A DNA stretch of 64,000 nucleotides from NCBI RefSeq assembly GCF_031845265.1, contig NZ_JAVRBG010000005.1:124001-188000 (forward strand), given 5' to 3'. Positions 1-7,959 of the stretch are shown piece after piece. Every line of letters begins with the position of its first letter. Positions within the stretch are counted from its first letter, which is position 1. Origin of the DNA: Mesonia ostreae. GTDB taxonomy: Bacteria > Bacteroidota > Bacteroidia > Flavobacteriales > Flavobacteriaceae. The notes under the pieces were generated by a model. That model had not been told where the DNA came from and did not search any database. It saw only the letters and a program-made list of their open reading frames with translations. The translations under genes were made by a program, and so were the position numbers.

Positions 1-379
1 GGAGATGATGATGGTTGGTAAAATGGCAAGAGAATCTAAATTACCCACCTTGGTTATGGGAGATTTTAATGACGTTGCATGGTCGCATACTACATTAAAA
101 TTTCAGAGGTTAAGTAAGTTGTTAGACCCTAGAATAGGTAGAGGTTTTTACACTACATATAATGCGAATAGTTTTCTCTTTAGGTGGCCTTTAGACCATG
201 TTTTTATGTCGAAAGATTTTCTGGTCGATGATATAGGAAAAGGAAACAATATCAATTCTGATCATTTTCCTATGTATATAAGCATCGTACTTGATAAGAA
301 TAACAATAGGAATAATAAAGTGCAAGAGCTTACCGAGCAGGCAATGGAAAGAATTAATAAAACTTTAAATGAGAATTGA
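1..379 (+). CDS. Endonuclease/exonuclease/phosphatase family protein, C-terminal part (cut by window edge)
   Basis: The open frame runs in from the left edge and ends at a TGA, so only the last ~125 residues are present and the true start is outside. The fragment carries the C-terminal signatures of the EEP superfamily (DNase I, exonuclease III and sphingomyelinase-like enzymes): GDFND near the start, where the Asp and Asn line the metal and phosphate site; a PLDHVF motif; and NSDHFP near the end, with the catalytic Asp-His pair. It is therefore a metal-dependent phosphodiesterase or phosphatase. The substrate cannot be told from this piece. The last ~30 residues are Asn/Lys-rich and probably disordered. 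The following 155 bases hold an imperfect inverted repeat and no other gene. Confidence 0.85.
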   Translation, partial: EMMMVGKMARESKLPTLVMGDFNDVAWSHTTLKFQRLSKLLDPRIGRGFYTTYNANSFLFRWPLDHVFMSKDFLVDDIGKGNNINSDHFPMYISIVLDKNNNRNNKVQELTEQAMERINKTLNEN

Positions 380-421
380 AAAAAAAATGTTTATCCGCTT
401 TCATTCCTCTAAGTAGTTTTT

Positions 422-480
422 GTCACCTTGAGCGGAGTCGAATGGTTAAACAAAAGCGTCTCGACTCCACTCGACCTGAT
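422..480. repeat. Imperfect inverted repeat, probable dispersed intergenic element
   Basis: The arms TTGAGCGGAGTCGA (428-441) and TCGACTCCACTCGA (461-474) are inverted repeats matching at 12 of 14 positions, and the symmetry extends weakly outward. It sits between two converging genes. GC content is clearly higher than the surroundings, as is usual for short REP-like elements in Flavobacteriaceae. It could also act as a transcription end, but no T-run follows either arm. Confidence 0.5.
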
Positions 481-534
481 ATTAAAACTATCATTTGATT
501 ATACTGGAAACTAAACGAATATGCAGAAAAAAAA

Positions 535-954
535 TTAGTTTTCTAAACGGTCTTTAACAAATTCTATTTTAGTTTTTCCGTGAGGTTTTACTTTACCTTC
601 CGAGTCTAAGCTTACCATAACAATTTTTTCGATGCTAATAATGGTCTCACGAGTCATCTTATTTCTTACTTCACATTTTAAAGTAAGAGAAGCGTTTCCA
701 AATTTTATCACTTCTATTCCTATTTCTACAATGTCTCCCTGTTTGGCCGAGCTTTTAAAGTCAATTTCGCTCATAAATTTGGTCACCGTTTTGGGGTTTT
801 CCAACTGAATAATTGCATATAAAGCGGCTTCTTCGTCTATCCACTCCAATAATCTTCCTCCAAATAAAGTTCCGTTAGGATTTAAATCTTGGGGTTTAAT
901 CCATTTTCTAGTATGAAATCTCATCGTTTTTTGTTTTACTGAAATATAACTCAA
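535..954 (-). CDS. Acyl-CoA thioesterase, hotdog fold (YciA-like)
   Basis: A 139-residue single-domain hotdog-fold protein of the usual size for YciA/BACH-type acyl-CoA thioesterases, which hydrolyse acyl-CoA to free acid and CoA in the cytoplasm. Residues ~22-50 show the family signature: NPNGTLFGGRLLEWIDEEAA, with the Asn-Gly and the Asp/Glu on the hot-dog helix that supply the catalytic site. The second half (KQGDIVEIGIEVIKFGNASL) forms the beta-sheet. It stands alone, 34 bases downstream of the NUDIX gene on the same strand, so co-transcription is possible. Chain-length preference cannot be read from the sequence. Confidence 0.85.
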   Translation of the reverse strand: MSYISVKQKTMRFHTRKWIKPQDLNPNGTLFGGRLLEWIDEEAALYAIIQLENPKTVTKFMSEIDFKSSAKQGDIVEIGIEVIKFGNASLTLKCEVRNKMTRETIISIEKIVMVSLDSEGKVKPHGKTKIEFVKDRLEN

Positions 955-988
955 TTCGTTTAAAATTCCGTTAAGGAATCATCGAGTA

Positions 989-1417
989 TTATGATAAGGT
1001 TATGTGCAAAAGCTTTGCAGCGTCTTTAATAATTTGCAAATGATCAAATGCTAACTTGGGCAATTTTTTTACTGGAAACCACTCCGCTTCTTCTGCATCA
1101 TCTTTTGCTTTCACTGCCGTGGAATTCTTTACGGAAGCTGTAAAAGCCACCGAAATCATTCTTCCCCGAGGATCGCGATCTACAGAATCATAAACTCCTA
1201 CTTGCTGAAGAGAATCCACCTTTAAAGAAGTTTCTTCCTCCAATTCTCGTTTACAGCCATCGATCAATACTTCGTCTTCTTCTAAAAATCCGCCAGGCAA
1301 AGCCCATAGTCCTTTAAAAGGTTTATTTTTTCTTTTGATAAGTAAGATTTGATATTTTTTTTCTTCCGAAGAGAAAATAACAGCATCTGTAGTTAAAGCA
1401 ATTTTGGGTTTCGACAT
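989..1417 (-). CDS. NUDIX hydrolase
   Basis: A 142-residue NUDIX protein. The NUDIX box G-x5-E-x7-REL-x-EE spans residues 43-62, with the metal-binding glutamates at 58, 61 and 62. It lacks the C-terminal winged helix of the NrtR regulators, so it should be an enzyme cleaving a nucleoside diphosphate linked to another group. The relation to ADP-ribose-type hydrolases is a guess. Its ATG overlaps the stop codon of the upstream DUF72 gene by one base (TAATG), which fixes the start and implies translational coupling. Confidence 0.88.
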   Translation of the reverse strand: MSKPKIALTTDAVIFSSEEKKYQILLIKRKNKPFKGLWALPGGFLEEDEVLIDGCKRELEEETSLKVDSLQQVGVYDSVDRDPRGRMISVAFTASVKNSTAVKAKDDAEEAEWFPVKKLPKLAFDHLQIIKDAAKLLHITLS

Positions 1418-2286
1418 TATAGGGTTTTTGGAATTCTGATTTCCGTAGAAAAACGTTCGTTAAACTTTTCAATAAAATAAGCAGAAAGTAAAGGTGAAGA
1501 CTCTTCGATATTTTGATGAATAAAAAAGTATAGATTTTTTAAGCCGTGTGTATACCAATTTTCAATACGATCCAGCCAATCATCCAATCGATCATAATCT
1601 GAACTATGGTTCGCGCCGTTATAACGAATAAAAGCCGTTTGGTTGGTAAGACGCATATGGAGTAAATCTCGTCTTCCTGCGCTATCCGTAATAAGATTAC
1701 TGACGTTATATTTTAATAAAATGGAATTAAAATCATCTTCTACGGCTTTATCTTTAAACCAGTTTTCATTTCTAACTTCTATAGATAGCGGAATTTCCTT
1801 AGGCCATTTTTCAAAAAACGGTGCCAATCGATCCATATCTTTAGGAAGAAAATTATCTGGCATTTGTAGAAATACCATTCCTAATTTATGCTCCAAACCG
1901 GTAAGATTTGCGGTAAAATCTGTGACTAAATCATCACAATCTTGCAATCGCTTTAAGTGACTTATAAGCCGCGGTACTTTAGGGAAAAACTTAAAGTCTT
2001 CTACAGTCTTTCCTTTCCACTTTTCAAACTGCTCAAAAGGCCACATTCTGTAAAATGAAGCGTTGAGTTCTATGCTGTTAAACTGAGTGGAATAATAGGT
2101 TAGTTCTTCTTTGGTTCCCCTAGGATAAAAACCTTTTAAGTCTTTCTTATTCCATTTGGCACAACCTATTCTCACATCATTCCAAGTATTAGGTTCAAAC
2201 TTATGTAGAATATTATGCGTTTGCTCATGATCTTTTGGTAAACAAAAATCAATGTCTTCGGGATGGTCTACTTTTCCAAATTTCAT
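1417..2286 (-). CDS. DUF72 (YecE-like) TIM-barrel protein
   Basis: A 289-residue DUF72 protein. Residues ~35-65 carry the family opening (VRIGCAKWNKKDLKGFYP, then YYSTQFNSIELNASFY), and later blocks match the family: FFPKVPRLISH, PLSIEVRNENWF, and AFIRYNG followed by a WLDRIENW helix. DUF72 proteins are predicted TIM barrels of unknown biochemical activity. The ATG is 9 bases downstream of the HD-phosphodiesterase stop. Together with the one-base overlap with the NUDIX gene this makes an apparent three- or four-gene minus-strand unit. Confidence 0.88.
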   Translation of the reverse strand: MKFGKVDHPEDIDFCLPKDHEQTHNILHKFEPNTWNDVRIGCAKWNKKDLKGFYPRGTKEELTYYSTQFNSIELNASFYRMWPFEQFEKWKGKTVEDFKFFPKVPRLISHLKRLQDCDDLVTDFTANLTGLEHKLGMVFLQMPDNFLPKDMDRLAPFFEKWPKEIPLSIEVRNENWFKDKAVEDDFNSILLKYNVSNLITDSAGRRDLLHMRLTNQTAFIRYNGANHSSDYDRLDDWLDRIENWYTHGLKNLYFFIHQNIEESSPLLSAYFIEKFNERFSTEIRIPKTL

Positions 2287-2295
2287 AGCGTAGAT

Positions 2296-4341
2296 TTATT
2301 CTGGATATTCAATTCTTAAGTGGTATATGTTTTTAAGTTTTCTCTTTAAAATCTTTTTAATATTCTGTATTTCTTTAAACGTAATATTAGCGTTTAAAAA
2401 CTGGCCTTCATCCATTTGCTTATTGATAATCTTCTCTACAAAACTATCAATTAATGTTGCCGTAGGTTCCTTTAAGCTCTTACTCGCCGCCTCTACGCTA
2501 TCGCTCATCATTAAAATAGCGGTTTCTTTACTAAAAGGAGTTGGGCCGGGATATCTAAAATCTTCCATATTTACCCCTTCGTCGTTTTCTTGCGCCTTTT
2601 TGTAGAAATAAAACACCACACTGGTGCCATGATGGGTTCTAATAAAGTCTATTAAACGATCTGGCAAGTTATTTCTCTTAGCCATTTCAATTCCATAAAT
2701 CACGTGGTTAATAATTATTTCGGCACTTTCTTTAGGCTCTAATTCATCATGTGGATTCACCGAAGTGGTTTGATTCTCCGTAAAAAAAGTAGGATTCGCC
2801 ATTTTCCCAATATCGTGATACAGTGCTCCTACCCTAACCAGCATAGCATTTGCTCCAATTTCATTTGCGGCAGCTTCTGCTAAATTCGCGACATTTAAAC
2901 TGTGGTGAAAAGTTCCTGGTGCTTTATTAGAAAGTTCTTTAAGAAGTTTAGAATTGGTATCAGAAAGTTCTAGTAAAGACATATCAGACACCAAACCAAA
3001 TAACTTCTCATAAGCATAAATAAGTGGTTGTACAAAAAGAGTAGCAAATCCGCCAAGGAGAAACATAACCATAGTTTGGTAATCAATCATACTTACATCT
3101 CCTTCTTGAATGATGGTAAATGAAAAATAAGCAAAAATGTAAACCGCAGTAATTTGTCCTACGGAAATAAATAAATTAGCGCGTTTGTAAAGTTCAGAAA
3201 TGGTTAATATGGTCACAATTCCTGCGATGATCTGCAAGAACATATACTCATAACTATTAGGAACAATAACGCCAAGAATAAGCACAGTAACGACATGAGT
3301 AAACAATCCTAGTCTTGCATCAAAGAAAGCTTTTAGCGTAAGCGGAAGAATACAAAGCGGTACCACATACAAATAATCTACATTAATTTTCATCACCGTC
3401 GTGGTTAAGAAAACCGTGAGCAAGATGTTAAAAAAGATAAATGTTACCTTGGTATTGTTTTCAAAAATATCATTTCTATATTTATGAATAAACAAGAATA
3501 ACATTAATAAAGCCAAAGAAACCAGAAGTAAATAACCCGCAACCACGACATAATAACTAGATTCTGACCAAACTTTGGTTTCATATTCTGTCTTTAAGGA
3601 AATGAGAATGCGGTACTTATTATTGTTGATAACCTCTCCTCTCTCTACAATTCTACTTCCTTTAGAAATACTTCCTCGCGTGTAAGAAATAGAATTCAGT
3701 TTAAGTTGTAGGTCTTTTTCGGTTAACTCTTCGTTGAGCTTTACATTGGGCTTTAGAATATTAAAGAAAAGTTCTTTTAATTCATTTTGATACCCAGAAA
3801 CCCACGACTGACTAATTCTTTTATCTAAATAATTTCCTAAATTATCTTGCTGTATAATATTGTTAAATATCACCTCTTGGGCCTCGTTTCCCTTTTTAAG
3901 GTAAACTATACTATTTTCATTAAATCGATTGGTTTCAATTAAAATACCCGTTTTATAGATTTCATCTAAAGTCTTTTGCGTAAATTTTATCAATCTAACT
4001 CCGCGTAAAGCCATTATACTATCTCCAAAAACAGCTCTAGCTTGCTTATCTAAATTGGCCTTTATTTGTTTAGGAATTGCTGTATTATAATCATAATAAG
4101 GCGTATGATTTTCCCTTATTTGCTCTTTTTCATCTGCAATTTCATCGTTGGTTTTTAGGATTGCAAAGTCAAAAGGGGAGTAGAGGTTCTCATATTGCCA
4201 AGGTTTCCCTTTAGAAAAATCGTATTTAAACTTGCTTCCTTTGGGAAAAAGGTAAACAATGATGGCCGTGGTAAGTAGATATAAAAATATCTTATAAATT
4301 AAGGCCTGGTTTTTATAAATTCCGTTTACAAATTTGCTCAT
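2296..4341 (-). CDS. 7TM-HD family phosphohydrolase, probable cyclic di-AMP phosphodiesterase (PgpH-like)
   Basis: A 681-residue membrane enzyme with the PgpH/7TMR-HD layout. It has an N-terminal membrane anchor (~15-32), an extracytoplasmic 7TMR-HDED-type domain (~50-255), a bundle of seven membrane segments (~260-450) and a cytoplasmic HD domain (~470-660). The HD metal site is visible: His-His at ~479-480 (TFHHSLN), His-Asp at 509-510 (ALYHDIGKM), then later histidines (NHVIYG, RTHHGTS) and the Asp of MSDSVEAA. In Firmicutes PgpH degrades c-di-AMP to pApA. The same substrate is inferred here from architecture only. No cyclase is in the window. It heads the minus-strand run leading into the DUF72 and NUDIX genes. 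Confidence 0.85.
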   Translation of the reverse strand: MSKFVNGIYKNQALIYKIFLYLLTTAIIVYLFPKGSKFKYDFSKGKPWQYENLYSPFDFAILKTNDEIADEKEQIRENHTPYYDYNTAIPKQIKANLDKQARAVFGDSIMALRGVRLIKFTQKTLDEIYKTGILIETNRFNENSIVYLKKGNEAQEVIFNNIIQQDNLGNYLDKRISQSWVSGYQNELKELFFNILKPNVKLNEELTEKDLQLKLNSISYTRGSISKGSRIVERGEVINNNKYRILISLKTEYETKVWSESSYYVVVAGYLLLVSLALLMLFLFIHKYRNDIFENNTKVTFIFFNILLTVFLTTTVMKINVDYLYVVPLCILPLTLKAFFDARLGLFTHVVTVLILGVIVPNSYEYMFLQIIAGIVTILTISELYKRANLFISVGQITAVYIFAYFSFTIIQEGDVSMIDYQTMVMFLLGGFATLFVQPLIYAYEKLFGLVSDMSLLELSDTNSKLLKELSNKAPGTFHHSLNVANLAEAAANEIGANAMLVRVGALYHDIGKMANPTFFTENQTTSVNPHDELEPKESAEIIINHVIYGIEMAKRNNLPDRLIDFIRTHHGTSVVFYFYKKAQENDEGVNMEDFRYPGPTPFSKETAILMMSDSVEAASKSLKEPTATLIDSFVEKIINKQMDEGQFLNANITFKEIQNIKKILKRKLKNIYHLRIEYPE

Positions 4342-4395
4342 ACGTATTACTTGACATTCAAATGTACTAAAAAAACCATCGTAAGTTCATAAAGC

Positions 4396-4428
4396 TTTGG
4401 TCTGTTCTTTATAAATTAGTTAAATTCG
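4396..4428 (+). promoter_or_regulatory. Candidate Bacteroidota promoter for the thiolase gene
   Basis: TTTG at 4396-4399 is followed after 21 bases by TAAATTCG at 4421-4428, which matches the TAnnTTTG -7 consensus at all but one position. The predicted transcript would begin ~20 bases before the thiolase ATG. Confidence 0.45.
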
Positions 4429-4454
4429 CAGAAACGGATATAAAATAAGAAACC

Positions 4455-5633
4455 ATGAGTAAAGAAGTAGTTATAGTTAGTGCGGCAAGGACTCCTATTG
4501 GAAGTTTTTTAGGAAGCTTATCCAGTGTTCCCGCTCCAAAATTAGGATCCATTGCAATAAAAGGCGCTTTAGATAAAATAAACTTAGACCCTAAATTAGT
4601 ACAAGAAGTATTAATGGGAAACGTAGTACAAGCAGGTGTAGGACAGGCTCCAGCACGACAAGCCGCTTTAGGGGCAGGCATTTCAGATAGTGTTCCTTGT
4701 ACCACCATTAATAAAGTTTGTGCCAGCGGAATGAAGGCCGTAATGCAAGCTGCACAATCTATTGCTTTAGGCGATGCTGATATAATCGTTGCCGGAGGAA
4801 TGGAAAATATGAGTCTAATTCCTCACTATATGCATTTAAGAAACGGACAAAAATTTGGTCCTAAACAAATGGAAGATGGGATGCAAAAAGACGGATTAGT
4901 AGATGCTTACGACCATAATGCTATGGGAACTTGTGCAGATTTATGTGCAGAGGAATATGAATTCTCTAGAGAAGACCAAGATGCTTTTGCGATAAAATCT
5001 TATGAGCGTTCTAAAAAAGCTTGGGCAGAAGGAAAATTTGATGAAGAAGTAGTACCTGTAGAAGTTCCGCAAAGAAGAGGTGAGCCCGTAATCTTTAAAG
5101 AAGATGAGGAGTTTAAAAATGTAAAAATGGATAAGATCACTTCATTACGTCCTGCATTTTCTAAAGGTGGGACTGTTACTGCTGCCAATGCCTCCACCAT
5201 TAATGATGGCGCCGGAGCTGTTGTATTGATGAGTAAAGAAAAAGCAGAAGAATTAGGATTAACTCCATTAGCGACTATAAAAGGTTTTGCTGATGCTGCA
5301 CAAGAGCCTAAATGGTTTACCACAGCACCATCTAAGGCCTTACCAAAAGCTTTAGCGAAGGCAGGAGTTGCACAAGATAAAATAGATTTCTTTGAATTTA
5401 ATGAAGCTTTTTCTGTAGTTGGTTTAGCAAATATGAAAATATTAGGCTTAACAGACGAGAATGTGAATGTAAATGGAGGAGCCGTTTCTTTAGGTCACCC
5501 TTTAGGATGTTCTGGAGTGAGAATTATCATCACGCTTTTAAACGTATTGAAGCAAAACGACGCTAAACTAGGTGCTGCTGCAATATGTAATGGTGGCGGT
5601 GGTGCTTCGGCCATGATTCTTGAAAGAAATTAA
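4455..5633 (+). CDS. Acetyl-CoA C-acetyltransferase (thiolase)
   Basis: A 392-residue thiolase of standard length. All catalytic features are present: the nucleophilic Cys89 in NKVCASGMKA, the NEAFS loop, the GHPLGCSGVR block with the active-site His, and the C-terminal CNGGGGAS with the second Cys. The biosynthetic-type N-terminus (VVIVSAARTPIGSFLG) and the short loop fit an acetyl-CoA acetyltransferase that interconverts two acetyl-CoA with acetoacetyl-CoA, although some relatives take longer chains in beta-oxidation. It is the first gene of a probable pair with the NlpC/P60 gene 21 bases downstream. No beta-oxidation partner is adjacent. Confidence 0.93.
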   Translation: MSKEVVIVSAARTPIGSFLGSLSSVPAPKLGSIAIKGALDKINLDPKLVQEVLMGNVVQAGVGQAPARQAALGAGISDSVPCTTINKVCASGMKAVMQAAQSIALGDADIIVAGGMENMSLIPHYMHLRNGQKFGPKQMEDGMQKDGLVDAYDHNAMGTCADLCAEEYEFSREDQDAFAIKSYERSKKAWAEGKFDEEVVPVEVPQRRGEPVIFKEDEEFKNVKMDKITSLRPAFSKGGTVTAANASTINDGAGAVVLMSKEKAEELGLTPLATIKGFADAAQEPKWFTTAPSKALPKALAKAGVAQDKIDFFEFNEAFSVVGLANMKILGLTDENVNVNGGAVSLGHPLGCSGVRIIITLLNVLKQNDAKLGAAAICNGGGGASAMILERN

Positions 5634-5654
5634 TATTTTTCTTAAATACTTATA

Positions 5655-6404
5655 ATGCATTACGGATTTTGTAACCTCAATATAGTTCCTGTACGATGGG
5701 AACCTGCTGATTCAAGTGAAATGGTCACACAACTTTTATTTGGTGACCATTTTAAAGTATTAGAAAAAAGAAAAAAATGGAGCAAAATCCGTATTGCTTT
5801 TGATCAATATGAAGGTTGGATTGATAATAAGCAATTTTTAGAAATTACTGAAGATCAATATACCGAAATAGACCAAACTCCAAATGAATTAACAGGTGAT
5901 ATGATTGATTTTCTTCAAGGAAAGCAAAATCAACTAATTCCTATTTCCTTGGGCGCCAATATTAATAAGGTTGGTTTAGGTGGATATACCTATGAAGGTA
6001 GAAGATTTCAAGGAAAAAAACCTAAAGAACAATTTTTAGAAACGGCTTTTCTTTATCTTAACGCACCTTATCTCTGGGGAGGAAAAACTCCTTTTGGGAT
6101 TGATTGTAGCGGATTTACTCAAATGGTATACAAGCTAAACGGATATCAATTATTTAGGGATGCTTCTCAACAATCTAAACAAGGAGAAGCTTTAAGTTTT
6201 ATTGAAGAAAGTGAACCTGGTGATTTAGCTTTTTTTGACAATCAAGAAGGCGAAATTATTCACGTGGGCATTATTATGAAAGATAATTATGTTATTCACG
6301 CACACGGAAAAGTGAGAATAGACCGATTGGATCATAGCGGAATATTTAATGTAGATACCAAGCAATATTCTCATAACTTAAGAGTAATCAAAAAAATAAT
6401 TTAA
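5655..6404 (+). CDS. C40-family NlpC/P60 hydrolase with SH3-like N-terminal domain
   Basis: A 249-residue protein with an SH3-type beta domain at ~8-65 and a C-terminal NlpC/P60 domain at ~125-249. The triad is visible: Cys151 in GIDCSGF, His203 in IIHVGI, and a third polar residue His215 in VIHAHG. Such enzymes usually cut the D-Glu-to-diamino-acid bond in peptidoglycan stem peptides. No signal peptide is apparent: the N-terminus starts with the SH3 domain. It may therefore act in the cytoplasm on recycled muropeptides, as is known for some flavobacterial relatives annotated simply as C40 peptidases. A hairpin terminator follows ~235 bases downstream. Confidence 0.88.
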   Translation: MHYGFCNLNIVPVRWEPADSSEMVTQLLFGDHFKVLEKRKKWSKIRIAFDQYEGWIDNKQFLEITEDQYTEIDQTPNELTGDMIDFLQGKQNQLIPISLGANINKVGLGGYTYEGRRFQGKKPKEQFLETAFLYLNAPYLWGGKTPFGIDCSGFTQMVYKLNGYQLFRDASQQSKQGEALSFIEESEPGDLAFFDNQEGEIIHVGIIMKDNYVIHAHGKVRIDRLDHSGIFNVDTKQYSHNLRVIKKII

Positions 6405-6551
6405 ACTACGTAGAAAAATAATTAATTGTACCTGTCTATCTGGTTTAATTGTTATAAGGTATCTAAGTTTCAATTTTCTTAAAACGAAGTTTGCTTACAC
6501 TACCTTAATGTAGCACTTCATATCACTGTTTTTTTTTAATTAGTTACAATT

Positions 6552-6600
6552 AAGTCTTGATTTTTGATTCTAAAAGCGAAGCGGTCTTGTTTCTAGATTC
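6552..6600 (+). repeat. Short dispersed intergenic repeat, copy A
   Basis: This segment begins AGTCTTGATT and contains a CTAAAAGCGAAGCGG core and a TCTTGTTTCTAG end. It matches, in the same order, the reverse strand of 45241-45316, which carries an extra ~30-base GC-rich insert. The first 32 bases agree at roughly 25 positions. Both copies are intergenic. The rest of the 282-base gap (6405-6686) holds only the terminator. Confidence 0.5.
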
Positions 6601-6637
6601 TTTATGGAAAAACGCAATTTTTAACCTCTACAAAATT

Positions 6638-6665
6638 AAAAAAGCTTCCAAAATGGAAGCTTTTT
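6638..6665. terminator. Bidirectional rho-independent terminator
   Basis: Arms AAGCTTCCA (6642-6650) and TGGAAGCTT (6654-6662) form a 9-bp stem with a 3-base loop, flanked by an A-run on the left and a T-run on the right. It lies between the converging C40 hydrolase and TPR genes and can end transcription from either side. Confidence 0.8.
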
Positions 6666-6686
6666 AAGTATTATATAAAGATTTAC

Positions 6687-7940
6687 TTAGTCTTTTAAAG
6701 CATTTGCTTTTTCAGTTTCTCCTAGCATACTGTAAATTTGAGATAGAATTTGCGCAGATTGCTTATACTCTGCAGACTCTTTCGATTTTTTCTGAACAAC
6801 TTTTTCTAAATATGGAACAGCTTCTTTATAAAGATCATTTCTTTCTTTTTGAAGTTCTTCATACCGCTTATTATCTGCATTAGACATACCCAAATCATTC
6901 ATCTCATCAATAAGCGCCTGCTCCTTATTTAAAATAGCAGAAGCAATATTAATATTAGCATTCAACATTTCAGGATCAATTTTAATCGCTTTTTTGTAAT
7001 ATTCAATCGCCTTTTCTGGATCTCCCATTTTACTAGTAGTTACTCCCAAGTTATAATAGAGAGTAGCATTGTTAGGATCTGTCTCAATCACCTTTTCTAC
7101 CAATTGAGAATACTTATCCATCTTCCCAAGATTGTAGTAAATATCGGCTTCAGTAAGCATTAATCCAGTATCTTCTGGACTTTCTTTTCTTGCCTGCTGA
7201 ATCGCTTTCATCGCTTTTTCTTTTTCATCTTTTTGTAGATAAATTAAAGCGATATTTTTAACGATATCTGGTCTTTTAGAGTCTTCTTTTATAGTTGAAG
7301 GTTTAATATGACTTCCAGCTTTAACATAGATGTCTCTTTTATTTTCATCTGCTCCAAATTCCTCTACGTCTCCCGTTTCTTTGTTCACAGCAGTATAAAT
7401 AGTTCCTCTACCTGTATAACCTAAATCTCTAAGCTCTTCATAATATCCTAGAGCAGCGTCATAATCTTTAGCTACAGAAGATACAGATGCTGCATGATAA
7501 AGATATAGAGTATCTTTCTTACTCAAGTTATAGGCTGCATAAGCTTTCTTAGCAGATTCTGAGAATTTTTGTTGGGTCTGATCTTCCGAAGCCGCAGTAA
7601 TTAAAACTCTTTTTACTTCTGCCATTCCTGCCTTACCTTCCTCTTCTTCTCCCAAGTCAATTGCTTTTTGAAAAGATTTTCCAGCGGTAATCAAGTCTTC
7701 TATATTCACTTCTGATTGATCTTTAGCTGCTAAAAATGCATTTCCTTTTGCAAGGTAAAAATCTGCTTGGGTTCTTTCTTTTTCATTAGAAATAATCCCT
7801 TCTACAGAGGTTAAAAGTGATTTTGCTTCCTTATAATCTCCAGACTCTATCGCATTACCAGCTTTTCTAATTTCTTTTTTCTGAGCAATCGCCACAATTC
7901 CGATAAGGGAAAGTCCAATAGTTAGAACTTTAGTTTTCAT
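6687..7940 (-). CDS. Secreted tetratricopeptide-repeat protein
   Basis: A 417-residue protein with a signal peptide (MKTKVLTIGLSLIGIVAIAQ, cleavage near residue 20), so it is exported to the periplasm. Most of the chain is helical repeats. The clearest TPR units are at ~255-330 (ATLYYNLGVTTSKMGDPEKA, then a lysine-rich second helix ending NIAS), and a weaker unit lies at ~385-415. A 19-base gap separates it from gyrA on the same strand, so it is probably read from the gyrA transcript. This gyrA-TPR neighbourhood appears to be common in flavobacteria (from memory). No enzymatic motif is seen; a scaffold or cell-envelope assembly role is likely but unproven. Confidence 0.82.
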   Translation of the reverse strand: MKTKVLTIGLSLIGIVAIAQKKEIRKAGNAIESGDYKEAKSLLTSVEGIISNEKERTQADFYLAKGNAFLAAKDQSEVNIEDLITAGKSFQKAIDLGEEEEGKAGMAEVKRVLITAASEDQTQQKFSESAKKAYAAYNLSKKDTLYLYHAASVSSVAKDYDAALGYYEELRDLGYTGRGTIYTAVNKETGDVEEFGADENKRDIYVKAGSHIKPSTIKEDSKRPDIVKNIALIYLQKDEKEKAMKAIQQARKESPEDTGLMLTEADIYYNLGKMDKYSQLVEKVIETDPNNATLYYNLGVTTSKMGDPEKAIEYYKKAIKIDPEMLNANINIASAILNKEQALIDEMNDLGMSNADNKRYEELQKERNDLYKEAVPYLEKVVQKKSKESAEYKQSAQILSQIYSMLGETEKANALKD

Positions 7941-7959
7941 AGTTGCTATTTTTTAAATT

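Noticed and set aside
4409..4708. Open frame on the minus strand opposite the thiolase start
   Set aside because: It is antisense to a conserved catalytic region, has low-complexity Ala/Cys/Pro composition and no family resemblance; a shadow of the thiolase gene.
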